From: Colocasia esculenta
Lineage: Eukaryota; Streptophyta; Magnoliopsida; Alismatales; Araceae
DNA: 64,000 bases
Reading direction: 5' to 3'
NCBI GenBank assembly: GCA_014218235.1
Contig: CM024757.1
Span: forward strand, 152,285,371 to 152,349,370
A program made the position numbers and the translations under genes. The notes under the pieces were generated by a model. The model did no database searches. It worked only from the letters and a program-made list of their open reading frames with translations, and was not told the DNA's origin. Numbering within the stretch: the first letter of the stretch is position 1; every line of letters starts with the position of its first letter. Of this stretch, positions 20,996-32,009 are shown one piece after another.

Positions 20996-22629
20996 CTTTA
21001 TGCCAAATTCGACAAGTGCGAATTTTGGCTGAGGGAGGTGCACTTTCTCGGGCACGTGATCTCAGGTTCTGGTGTGGAAGTGGACCCTGCCAAGGTTGAG
21101 GCAGTGTTATGTTGGGAGTAGCCCACTTCAGTGTCAGAGGTTCGCAACTTTCTGGGTTTGGCAGACTATTACAAGAGGTTCATCCAGAATTTTTCCAAGA
21201 TTGCAGAGCCGTTGACCAGATTGACCAGACTTGAGGCCAGATTTGTTTGGATTGAGGACTGCAAGCGGAGTTTCCAGAAGCTGAAGACGAGGTTGACTTC
21301 AGTACCAGTGTTGGGCTTGCCGTCAGGTAGCAGAGGTTTTGTGGTCTATACCGACGCGTCGAGGTCAGGTTTGGGTGTAGTGCTGATGCATCATGGTAGG
21401 GTCATTGCCTATGCTTCTCGGAAGCTGAAGAAGCATGAGGAGAACTACCCTACCCACGACTTAGAGTTGGCAGTAGTGATGTTCACTCTGAAGTTGTGGA
21501 GGCACTATTTGTATGGAGAGGCATTCAAAATCTTCACCGACCATCAGAGTTTACAGTACATTTTCACTCAGAAGGATCTGAACTTGAGGCAGTGTAGATA
21601 GATTGAGTATTTGAAGGACTACGACCTTACCCTCTCCTATCACTGTGGAAGGGCTAATGTCGTGGCGGATGCTTTGAGCAGGCATGTTCATCTGAGTTCG
21701 TTGATGGTCAGAGAGTGGAGATTGTTTGAGGATTTATCTCAAGGAGTTTTCTACCCTTCGAGGCGCAGGGATCGTGCAGTGATGACCAGTTTGTCAGTTC
21801 ATCTGTCAGTGTACCGTCAGGTGTTGGAGCCACAATAGGCAGACTCAGAGTTGGCAGATATTTTGCAGATGCCAGATGTTGAGCTGGACGAGGATAGTGA
21901 GGTTAGGTTCAGAGGCAGATTGTATGCTCCCTGTGATGTGCGCCAGGCACTGTTGTTAGAGGCACACCGATCGAGGTATGCTGTTCATCCTGGTTCCACC
22001 AAGATGTATCATAACCTGAGGAGGTTCTTGTGGTGGCCAGGGATGAAGAGGGGCATGGCAGAGTTTGTCACTTGTTGCTTTACTTGTCAGCAGGTGAAGG
22101 CTGAGCATCAGTGTCCGGGTGGTGAGCTGTAGTCGTTGCCCATTCCTGAGTGGAAGTGGGGCGACATCACCATGGTCTTTGTGGTTGGTTTGCCTCGTAC
22201 CCCGCAGAGGCATGATGGTATTTGGGTGATTATGGATCGATTGACCAAGTCAGTGCACTTTCTTCCAGTCAGGATGTCTTGGTCAGTGGACAAGCTTGCC
22301 AGACTGTACGTGGACCGAGTTGTTCCATTGCACGGAACCCCAATTTCGATTGTTTGCGATAGAGATCCGAGGTTCACTTCAGGGTTTTGGCACAGTTTGC
22401 AGAGAGATCTTGGTACAGAGTTGAGGCTGAGTTCGGCATATCACCCACAGTCAAATGGTCAGTCAGAAAGGACTATTTAGACTTTGGAGGATATACTGAG
22501 AGCGTGCTGTTTGGACTGGAGTGGCACCTGGGAGTCGCACCTTCCGATGGTAGAGTTTGCGTACAACAACAATTATCACTCGAGCATTGGAATGGCACCA
22601 TACGAGGCTTGTATGGTCGGCCGTGCAGG
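20996..22629 (+). pseudogene. Element A pol: end of reverse transcriptase, RNase H, integrase core
   Basis: Continues from 15108: AKFDKCEFWLREVHFLGHVI, SVSEVRNFLGLADYYKRFI, then RNase H (VVYTDASRSGLG, SRKLKKHEENYP, FTDHQSLQYIF, VADALSR). The integrase has the HHCC zinc domain (AHRSRYAVHPGSTKMYHNL .. CCFTCQQVK near 21960-22100) and the D, D, E core (VIMDRLTKSVHF, VCDRDPRFTSGFW, QSNGQSERTI). It reads to GMAPYEACMVGR and then runs directly into 3' LTR sequence, so the integrase C-terminus is lost. TAG stops at 21119 (CAG in B), 21599, 21836, 22130 and 22480. Confidence 0.93.
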
Positions 22630-23238
22630 CGCGACCTGGTCACGCCAGGGGAGCCCGTCGCGACAGGCTTCGGACTCGGCGCACTGGCCGTCGCGACTTG
22701 GTCGCGACGAGGGTGGGCGTCGCATTCTTGTCGCGGCGTCTGGTGGCATCGTGACTACTTTTTTGACCAACTTGACCGCTGTCCTGTCTATCAGAATGAC
22801 TTTTTCGGGTGTCAGGTGCGTACAACGTTGATGCGACCTGGTCAGCCGTCGCGTTCTTGTTTCCCAGTCTTCGAGGTTTGACCACTTTTGGTGTCATGCC
22901 GTGGGTGGCCGTCGCGACATGGTCACGATGCCTATGGGCATCGCGACATGCTCGTTGTCATGCCGGGCCGACCCGTCACGTCTTGGGGCCCATCGGTTTA
23001 AAACTGAGGGCAACGCCCCATTTCCCCCTCTCTCCCTTTCCTTCTTCTTCTTCCTTCTTTTTCTTCCTCCTCCGAGATCTCTCTTCTTCGGTGGTTTCTC
23101 AGCGTTCTTGAGGTGCTCATGGTGGGAGGTGATGCCGTTCGTGCAAGCGGCGTGATCGTAGAGCTTGGAGCGAGGAGGAGTGGCCATTCGACGTGAAGGC
23201 CCCAAGGGTCGGCTCTACTTTTGGAGGTAGGGACCCTC

Positions 23239-25001
23239 TTGGGTTGAAGTCTAATTCATATCATTTCCCTCCTTTGATGATGACAAGAAGTGTTCTTAAA
23301 GCAATTTAATTGGAACATGTCAAAGCATCATACTGAAAGTCATGCTCAAAAAGCATTTTCAACCACATTATCATTTGGGGTAATGATAAATCATTAACTA
23401 ATGATATGTGTTTATTTTTCAGGTACAAACTTTTTGAAAAGATGTGTCGACACACCCATCAATGGTGTCGACACATCAACACAGACTCAAAGAGAAATGT
23501 GCAAAAATGTCAAGAGTGTGTCGCACATGTCAAGAGTGTGTCGACACGAGTGGCAGTTTTCCAGAGATCAAGGGTACCCAGGTCGACACACTCCCAGGGC
23601 AGGTCGACACTAGACCCAGTTCCAGAACAGCCAGTTTGAGGAATTGGGACAGCAGGCGAACACTCCCAGGGCAGGTCGACACTAGACCCAGTTCCCAGAA
23701 CAGCCAGTTTGAGGAATTGGGACAGCAGGTCGACACACTCCCAGGGCAGGTCGACACTAGACCCAGTTCCCAGAACAGCCAGTTTGAGGAATTGGGACAG
23801 CAGGTCGACACACTCAAGAGCAGGTCGACACGGGACCTTTCTCCCGAACAGATTCTTCTATCTTTGGAACAGTGTGTCGACCAACCACCAGGGCAGGTCG
23901 ACACACTACGGAAACTTTTCATCCTAAGAGCTGATGGCTGCCACGTGTCCTTCTAGGGCGATCAGAATCTTCCTAGGGAAGCGTGCCCTTGTTTACCCCA
24001 AAAGGGTATCTTTGGAATCCTAGGGTATAAAAGGCTCCTTTTGGCCTCCCTCAAAGAGAGAGACCCAACTAACTCTTAGAGCCTCCTGAAAAATTCCTGG
24101 CGGCCATAAGAGTTCGTGCTCCCTCCTCTGCTCCTGGAGTCTCCTGAACACCTCTTCTCCCAATTCAAGGTGTGAGAATTGTGGTTTGATCTTTAAAGAA
24201 GCCTCTGAAGCTCTCAAGGAGTAGATCAGGTAGAAGCCATCGTTGGAGAAGAATTCAAGGAAGGTCCAACCTCCCAGATGCAGAGCACGTCTGGACTTCA
24301 TGTTTACAAGCTTTTCCCAATTCAAGCTTCTACAAGGGAGTACACTTGAAGAACGAAGTCATTCAATACCTTTTTACTTTACTTTTGTTCTTTGAGATAT
24401 CTCTTGAGATTATGCAAGTGCTTCTGCATAATTCTCATTAGTGTTCTCAAATTCGACTAGATCTGTTGCTAGGAGATCTTGTCTTAAGTTGGTGTCTAGC
24501 AAGTCTATGTGTGAGCCTTGTGCTCAGATTGTTGTGAGCCGGTGCGCCAGTGTTGAGTTGTCAAACTCAAGTGTGTGTTGAGCAGTCTTGCTCAGTTGTT
24601 CTAGAGTAGTCTTGCTCTAGAAGTGGTGTGAGTTGTAAGCTCTTCAGTGTTGGAGTTGTCAGGTCCAGTGGTGTGTTACCCAGTTGTGTTAGTGAATCCT
24701 CAGGGTGTGAGGGTGATGTAGGAATCACATGGGTGATTTCCGACCACCTAAAAATCCTTGTGCATTTGTGTTTGTGGTTTGAGGTCATCCGCTAGATGCT
24801 TGCATAGGACTCGTTTCTAATCATAATCACTTGATTCTCATCTAAGTTTTCAACTCACTCCATCTATCAGATCAGCAGCTTTTCACTGATATTATTGCCT
24901 CTGATTCTAAATAGTTTTAAAATATTTAAGCTTCCGCAAAAGTGGCTAAGATCTATTCATCCCCCCCTTCTAGATCTTTCCACACATTTATCGATCCTTC
25001 A
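23239..25001 (+). repeat. Solo copia LTR N (1763 bp) in the 3' LTR of A
   Basis: Flanked by CCCTC (23234-23238 and 25002-25006). It starts TTGGGTTGAAG (the expected TG is mutated) and ends CGATCCTTCA. It contains TTTGATGATGACA near its start, the GTCGACACA array (23440-23905), the leader hairpin motif at 24714-24748 and a C7 tract near the end. No internal region remains, which indicates LTR-LTR recombination after insertion. Confidence 0.88.
23440..23905 (+). repeat. GTCGACAC array with ~75-bp tandem units in solo LTR N
   Basis: About a dozen GTCGACA motifs. Between 23585 and 23815, three tandem units of ~75 bp each carry AGGTCGACACTAGACCCAG, AACAGCCAGTTTGAGGAATT and CGACACACTCCCAGGGCA or close variants. 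Confidence 0.9.
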
Positions 25002-26655
25002 CCCTCGACTCCTCTCACCCTAGCATGCTCCGTCCCCTTGAGACGTGGTTTCTGTGGTTTGGGGTGTGGGGGTGTGAGAATCATGCTCGTGTGAGTTAGG
25101 ATTCCATCGAGTGTAGATTCGTTATAATCCATGTTTTGTGGGGTTTGAGGGTGGTTTGTGTGGCTTATGAGCATTCTTTTATGTTTCCCATGCTCCCCTC
25201 ACCCGTGTAGATGTGATTGTACCGGTTTTGGGGCGGTCCTTGGGAGAACTATACCGGGACGCCCCTCGGCTGAGATCACGACCCATATAGAGGTCGCGAT
25301 GATGTCGCCACCGGCAAGGCCGCCGCGACATCATCGCGACGCTCTTGGGTGTCGCGGACATGGTCGCAACGGCTTGGGCTGCCGCGACACTGTCGCAGCA
25401 GCCCTGGGCGTCGCGATGGCCCAATGCGTTACGACTATAGCAAAGACAGGTAAAGTCTTGCGGAGTTCCATTTTCTGTAGAGCCTTCACCGTTTCCGCTT
25501 CTTACTATACCCGTGGCACCAGTGCTAGTTTCCTAGTACGGTCCTACACTAATCGTTTGCCCGGTGCTCGGCACCTGAGGGCTTGTCCCGTGAGAGAGGT
25601 TGTTACCGTTGCGTAGGACCCCCATCCTCGTGCACCTTAGAGGGAGCGTTCGGGGCGACGAGCGTACTCAAGTCATGGACTCTGGAGTTGAGGGGAAAAC
25701 GGTGGTTAGGACAATGGCGTCGAGTTGTTTACAGAGCTCTCTTGGTTGGTCTGGGACACCGAGGACGGCCGTTGTTTCTACTCGATGCAGACTAGCCAGT
25801 CCTTCTTCTCACTGCCTCGCTCCTTGCGGCCCTGGAACCACCTAGAGAGGCCAGGCGTGGGACCGTAGTCCGGACAGACTACGACGGTTACTGTTGTGTA
25901 CTTTGTGTTCCTGCCTCACTCTGACGAGACGTGGAGGTTTGGACCTGGGTCGAGGATAAGACGTCAGTCGACGCACCTGATCGGTTGACTAGTGGTAGTG
26001 TTTTCCGTAGCTAGTGTCTCTTGTCCAGGCGAGGTTCTCCCTACCTACGTAGCCAGCTGTGTGGTGGTCATGACGTGTAGGTTCTACGGAGTTTCCGACC
26101 GTGGTGTTCTCCGTACCGTTGCTAGTTAGTAGCTTGACTTCCGCACTTTCCTTCGTAGGGTAGAAGATATGACTGGTGTTAGTTAATTGATTACATATTC
26201 TTTTGCCTGTTAGAGTCAGTAGAAGATTGGTAGTCCCTATCGAGCTTCTGTTGTGAAGCTCATCCCTTCCTTTTCCAGGTGAGACTTCTCAGTAGCGGCA
26301 GGGCGCGTGCCGGGCAGAGGAGACGGGGTGGTAGTCATCATGCCTGTAGCTAGCAGTGGTTCCCCCTCTCAGTTGTATGTCACCCTCGGGGTATGCCCCT
26401 AAGGGACTTGTTCTTCCCCTATCTTTACTTGTACTAGTTGTGTGTGTTGGGACTGTACCTAGAGCGATACGCAGCGGTCTCGCTCTTCTTTCTGCTTCCA
26501 CGTGTGTACTTCTAGTTAGCAGTTTGCATTTATTTCCTTTACATATTATGTTAGACTTGTGTTATAGCCCTTCCTGATTTCTGGATCCGTGGGTGGCGAC
26601 TGCGAAAATCGGGTCCTCGTGTTGGGCCGAGGGTCGGGTTCTCGGGGTTGTTATA

Positions 26656-27123
26656 GTGGTAGTGCGACTTCTTCTTCTTCGGGCTTGGGTAGTTTGGGCA
26701 GTTCCGATTTTCACTCGAAGTTCAGGCAGATGAACACTCAGGGGAGTGGACGGAGCCGACAACAGAAGCGCCAATCGAGGTTTGCAGAGCAGTCAGTCCA
26801 GCAGGGAGCCGAGCAGGACAGGCAGAAGGCAGTTTGTTACACTTATGGTTTGCCAGGCCACTTCAGGAGGGATTGCCCAATGGGGCAAGTCCAGCAGCCA
26901 GTGCAGTATAGTCAGCAGTTGCCGCATTACTAGTACCCTCCACAGCAGCAGGCACCCCGTCAGCAGTAGCAGGGGCAATACCTTCAGTAGCCTTAGCAGT
27001 TTCAGCAGCATCAGCAACCTTAGCAGTTTCAGCCATACCACCACCACCAGTAGTTTCCACAGCACTAGCAGCCGCCGCAGCAGCAGCAGGTGCCGCAGCG
27101 TGGGCGTGGTCATGGTCGTGTGA
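26656..27123 (+). pseudogene. Element B gag, second fragment
   Basis: Starts with the duplicated GTGGT, then SATSSSSGLGSLGSSDFHSK and a zinc knuckle (CYTYGLPGHFRRDCP, near 26837) in which the second cysteine is tyrosine (TAT for TGT). The Gln-rich tail follows, with TAG codons at CAG positions. Together with 9253-9959 this gives the middle and end of B gag. Confidence 0.9.
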
Positions 27124-29356
27124 TGGCTCTCACCAGGGAGGAGGCCGAGGTGTCAAACCTTGTTATAGGTACTTTGCCTATCCTTGGTTGAGCTGCTCGT
27201 GTTCTGGTTGATCCCGGTGCTTCCCTTTATTTTGCTTCCGAGGAGTTTTACGAGTCACTCGTTCGTCACACACCTGAGAGGCAGTGTGATGTGATGGTTG
27301 ATCTTCCATCCAGTGATTACATGCGTTCTTTCGGCTACCTTGAGGGTGTCATAGTTGAGGTCTAGGGACACCAGTTGCCAGCCAGGTTGTATGCGTTACA
27401 GCTTCGTGACTTCGACGTCATCCTTGGCATAGATTGGTTGGAGGCTCACTCACCTATGGTGGATTGTCAGCGGAAGACCGTGTGGTTTGAGATACTCGGG
27501 ACGCCCGTTCTTTGCTTTTGAGGTATCCGGTCTACCCGTCGACCTTTTATTTCTTTCTGTAGAGCTCGTCGTTTGATCCGCGATGGTTGTGTAGCATATC
27601 TTGCTTCTATTTGTTCTTTGGAACCTAGCGGGTCGTCAATTTTTGATGTACCTGTTATTTGTGAGTTTTCTGGTGTTGTTCCAGAGGATCTACCTGGGTT
27701 ACTGCCTGAGCGAGAGGTAGAGTTCTCCATTGAGCTTTTGCCTGCTACGATGTCTTTGTCTAAGGCACCATACCAGATGGCTCCGGCTGAGTTGCGCGAG
27801 TTGAAGCGCTAGTTGTAGGAGTTGCTTGAGTTGGGTTTCATCCATCCGAGTCATTCGTCGTGGGGCACGCCAGTGTTGCTCGTGAAGAAGAAGGACGACA
27901 GCTTGAGATTGTGCATCCATTACAGGCAGTTGAACCAGGTAACAGTGAAGAACAAGTATCTGTTGCCCAGGATCGATGATCTGTTTGATCAGTTGCAGTC
28001 AGCCAGAGTGTTTTCAAAGATTGAATTGAGATCGGGTTAGTGTCAGCTGAGGATCAAAGAGTCAGATATTGGCCTGACAGCTTTCCGTTCGAGGTACGGT
28101 CACTTTGAGTTTGTCGTGATGCAGTTTGGGCTCACAAATGCGCCAACAGCTTTTATGGATTTGATGCACATGGTGTTCAATGAGTACTTGGACAAGTTTG
28201 TGGTCATCTTTGTAGATGACATTTTGGTCTACTCGGCTTCTAAGGAGGAGCACGAGGTACATCTGAGGATCATGTTGGAGACGTTGCAGAGTCACCAACT
28301 ATATGCCAAGTTTGACAAGTGTGAATTTTGGTTGAGGGAGGTGCACTTTCTCAGACACGTGATCTCAGGTTCAAGTGTGGCAGTGGACCCTGCCAAGGTT
28401 CAGGCAGTGTTGTCTTGGGAGCAGCCCACTTCAGTGTCAAAGGTTCACAGCTTTCTGGGCTTGGCAGGTTATTACAGGAGGTTCATCTAGGACTTTTCCA
28501 AGATTGCAGAGCCGTTGACCAGATTGACCAGGCTTGAGACCATATTTGTTTGGAGAGAGGACTATGAGCAGAGTTTTCAAGAGCTGAAGAAGAGGTTGAC
28601 TTCAGCGCCAGTGTTGGTCTTGCCGTCAGGTAGCAAAGTTTTTGTGGTTTACACAGACGCTTCAAGATCAGGTTTGGGAGCAGTGCTGATGCAGCATGGT
28701 GGGGTCATTGCCTATGCTTCTCGGAAGTTGAAGAAGCATGAGGAGAACTACCCTACTCATGACTTAGAGTTGGTAGCAATGGTGTTCGCTCTGAAGTTGT
28801 GAAGGCACTATTTGTACGGCGAGGTGTTCGAGATCTTCACTGACCATCAGAGTTTGCAGTACATCTTCACTCAGAAGGATTTGAACTTAAGGCACCGTAG
28901 GTGGATAGAGTACTTGAAGGACTACGACCTTACCCACTCCTATCACCCGAGAAGGGCTGACGTCGTGGCAGATGCTTTGAGCAGGCGAGTTCGCTTAAGT
29001 TTGTTGATGGTTAGAGAGTGGAGGTTGTTTGAGGACTTGTCTCAGGGAGTTTTCTGCCCTTCAAGGTACAGAGATCGTGCAATGATGACTAGTTTGTCAG
29101 TTCGCCCATCAGTGTACCGTCATGTGCTGGAGGCACAGCAAGAAGATTCAGAGTTGGCAGATATTTTACAGATGCCAGATGTTGAGCTGGACGAGGCAGT
29201 GAGGTCAGGTTCAGAGGCAGATTGTACGTTCCATGTGATGCACAGCAGGTGCTATTGTAAAAGGCACACCGGTCGAGGTATGTTGTTCATCCTGGTTCTA
29301 CCAAGATGTACCATAACCTGAAGAGGTTCTTCTGGTGGCCAGGGATGAAGAGGGGC
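27124..29356 (+). pseudogene. Element B pol: protease, reverse transcriptase, RNase H, start of integrase
   Basis: MALTREEAEVSNLVIGTLPI, then LVDPGAS (protease active site, near 27205), VILGIDWLEAHS, reverse transcriptase (KAPYQMAPAELRELK, FSKIELRSG, FGLTNAPTAFMDL, VVIFVDDILVYS near 28200), RNase H (VYTDASRSGLGAVL, FTDHQSLQYIF, VADALSR) and the integrase zinc domain up to FFWWPGMKRG. Cut at 29356 by copia LTR F. The glycine/tyrosine after SG near 28040 is a stop. TAG at 27363, 27810, 27816 and 28488 replace CAG seen in A; 28800 is TGA for TGG. Confidence 0.93.
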
Positions 29357-31135
29357 TGTAGGATCGAATGGAGAGGATGAACAGATCTAGAAGGGGGGGG
29401 GGGGTGAATAGATCTAGCACCAATTAATGCGGAAGCTTAAGTAATTTAAAATTACTTCGAATTAGAGATCCATTCAAGCAAGCAATCTAACTGATCTGGT
29501 GTGAGAATGTGTGATTATGTGTATATGATGTGTGAAGCAATTAGAAAGAGAGTGTGAAAGTGAAATCCTATGCAAGCATCTAGTGTAGAGACAAGAATTC
29601 AAACCATTACACAGAGGAATTTTAGGTGGTTCGGAAATCACACCAGTGATTCCTACATCCACCCCTCACACAGTGAGGCCACACTACTCAAACCCGAGTA
29701 CAACACACACTAGAGCACGACGACTCCAAATACCATTGAGCATGACGGCTCAACACATAACCGGAGCACGATGACTCCAAAACACCTTGAGCACGACAGC
29801 TCAACACACAACTATGAGCACAACGGCTCAAAACACACAACCGTGAGTTCGACGACTCACAAACTAAGCACGACGTCTCAAACCACACAAGCTAGATCAA
29901 ATCCACACATAATCAGATCCTTTAGCAATGATCTGATTTACAGACTCAACAAACACAGAAATCTGCACAGAACTTCATGTACAGATCTCACAAATAGAAA
30001 TGAGATGAACACTCCAAGAATTAAGTGAAGGAAATATGAATTGGATGTTCCTCGAGGAAGAAGTCTTACAGAAGCTTGAATTGAAGACCCTTAAAGGTAT
30101 TTGATGGATATCATCTTCAATTCACGATGCTCTACTCCAGTGGCATCTGAATTTCCAGAACTTCTTCTTCTTCTGCTGCTCTCCTGCTCGATCTGCTCCC
30201 TTTTCCAGCACATCACAGCTTGGCCTTGATCACCACGTCCCTTTGGATGAAATCGCTGGAAGTTTGGAGGCTCGCGGGCTCTCTTGGGGCTCTCTTTTTC
30301 TTCAGAACAGAGATAAGAGCTTTTATAGCCTCTGTGCAGTCCCTTTTACGTGAAGAAGATGTGCACAGAAATCTAGAGTGCACCCTGGGCTGCCACGTGT
30401 TCAAAAGGCCTTTACCTCATTGCCACTTGGATGAAAGGGTAATTTGGTAATTATAGCATCTCCAGTAAAGATCTCAGAACAAAATCACAACCATCGAATA
30501 TTATCCTCTGCACAATTCTGGGTTTGCACAGAAAGAGAGTCGACTCATGTTTCCAATAGAGTCGACACTACTGACCAGAAACCAATTTCTTCTTACTGGA
30601 AAACACAAAACACTAGTGTGACCTGACAGACCACTACTGTCAACCTGATCACCAGGTAGAGTCGATTGGATCAACAGATAGAGTCGACCTCCTGTGTATT
30701 CCACCAAATCAGGTTCACTGGATAGATGCTAGTGTCGACCTCCTTCAGCTAGAGTCGACACTACTGATATTTGCTCTTCAGAAACTTGCTGGACATCCTT
30801 TAAGAGTCGACCTGTCTATCAACTAGAGTCGACACTACTGTGACTTTTTCTTCAGGAGCTTTGCTGGGCAAACTGTTAGAGTTGACCTATTTGTCAACTA
30901 GAGTCGACTCTACTTTGACAAGAACTTTGTAAACCTATATGAGAATATACCATCAAAACATGTCATTCACAGTAAGATATGAGATATTAAATATCAATAG
31001 CATGTTTTTTAAACATTATTGTAATATGTACAATATGTTCAATATGTCATCATCAAAATCAAAGTACGAGTGATGTTCGTTGGTCATTATTAAAAATTCA
31101 TCTTTAAGAAATTCCAATACACACTCAACACAACA
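29357..31135 (-). repeat. Copia LTR F (3' LTR, minus orientation, about 1779 bp)
   Basis: Plus strand begins TGTAGGATCGAATGG and ends CACTCAACACAACA, followed by the polypurine tract. It contains the leader hairpin at 29626-29660, runs of CACGACGGCTCAA-like repeats at 29700-29880, and the GAGTCGACACTACT array at 30535-30915. It sits in the integrase of gypsy B. Its partner and target duplication are not in view. Confidence 0.85.
30535..30915 (-). repeat. AGAGTCGAC array in LTR F
   Basis: About ten AGAGTCGAC or AGTGTCGAC motifs, often followed by ACTACTG or CTCCTG, at irregular 20-60-bp spacing. Core GTCGAC as in solo LTR N, but with different flanks. Confidence 0.85.
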
Positions 31136-31233
31136 TTCTCCCCCTTTTTGATGATGACAAAACAAATACTCAAACTTGGTCTTTTCATACAAATTCCCAA
31201 AAGCTCATAAGAGCTCATTCTCCCCCTGTCTGT
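31136..31233 (-). other. Polypurine tract and 3' untranslated end of copia F
   Basis: TTCTCCCCCTTTTTGATG right after the LTR (minus: CATCAAAAAGGGGGAGAA), and a second CATTCTCCCCCTGTC at about 31217. Broken at 31234 by Athila-like element J. Confidence 0.8.
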
Positions 31234-32009
31234 TGAATGCATCATTGTTGACTGTGCACTTTCATTATCTAGAGTCCCTTGCACAACTCACGATGCTCAC
31301 CTTCTCTAAACTGTCTCACAGATTTAAAATCATGAAGATGAACTAATAAAGTGGTGAGAACAGGTCATATCCACAGAGAGGCTGAATAAAATTTGACTTA
31401 AGAAACTACTTTTAAAACTCAAGTCTACAAATAACTCATCACTTCAGAAATTAAACGAAGAATTCTTGACAGCAGCCCAAACCAAACAAACATCCATCCA
31501 TAAAATCCTCTCCAGGTCCATCATCTCATGAAGACTAGACACACATTAAAACATTCCAAATGAGACCAATGAAATTTATAAATCTTGCAAATCTAGTAAA
31601 ACTATTCACTACAAAATCCCTCACAGTTTGAGAGAGACACCAACTATAAATGGAAAGTTCTTAAACTATATCAACGATATGAGATTTCTCTTTTTCCTCA
31701 CAGTCCGAGGGAGAGAAACACAAAGGTGCATAGAGGGAAACATTGTAATGCATTTTGAAATCAATCTTCCCACGCAACTCAACAGGTCAAACACAATGAA
31801 GAAACAAGCAGAATTGAAAATAAAAGGAAATTGATACCACTATGCCCTCACATTCGAGGGATCAAATAGACAGACAGAATTCTGAACTAGAAATTATCAA
31901 ATAACTGGTCGAACAAATTGAATTAGACAAAGAACACTGCGCTACACATGGATGCAACCTCTAATTCTGAAATAATCTGGAACTCAAAAGAAAAAAAAAT
32001 TCAGAAAAT
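31234..32009 (-). repeat. Truncated 3' LTR of element J
   Basis: Aligns with 37682 onward (CTCACCTTCTCTAA, GTGGTGAGA.CAGGTCATATCCACAG, CTAATTCTGAAATGAT) but with large gaps, and it ends abruptly at pol sequence. Contains repeated CCCTCACA..CGAGGGA hairpin-like motifs. Confidence 0.8.

Larger units (their letters stand above)
9965..26655 (+). mobile_element. Element A: Ty3/gypsy (Tekay/Del-type), nearly whole, nested in element B
   Basis: Flanked by the 5-bp duplication GTGGT (9960-9964 and 26656-26660), both within the gag of B. Parts in order: 5' LTR, tRNA-iMet primer site, gag, protease, reverse transcriptase (split by a gag-only copia element), RNase H, integrase to just past the catalytic core, then a 3' LTR lacking its first ~50 bp and split by solo LTR N. 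The end of integrase and any chromodomain are deleted. A and B belong to one family, their proteins aligning almost without gaps. Confidence 0.92.
22630..26655 (+). repeat. 3' LTR of element A, 5'-truncated and split by solo LTR N
   Basis: Aligns with 10013-12285 of the 5' LTR but lacks its first ~50 bp. The junction with integrase is at a shared CAGG. It is interrupted at 23239-25001 by a solo copia LTR and resumes at 25002. It ends GGGGTTGTTATA (a C to T change from the expected TTACA), followed by the GTGGT duplication. The hairpin TTC..GAAGCTC lies at 26241-26262. Confidence 0.9.

Noticed and set aside
24020..24325. 101-codon minus-strand frame
   Set aside because: Within solo LTR N, with no recognisable domain and no counterpart in other LTRs.
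20996..26655. A second separate gypsy element rather than the continuation of A
   Set aside because: The CTTTA duplication and codon-exact continuation of reverse transcriptase across 15108/21001 show that it is one element split by the gag-only copia insertion.
31229..31233. TCTGT as target duplication of element J
   Set aside because: No matching TCTGT (or near match) was found at the right end near 39723, so the duplication and exact right boundary remain unproven.
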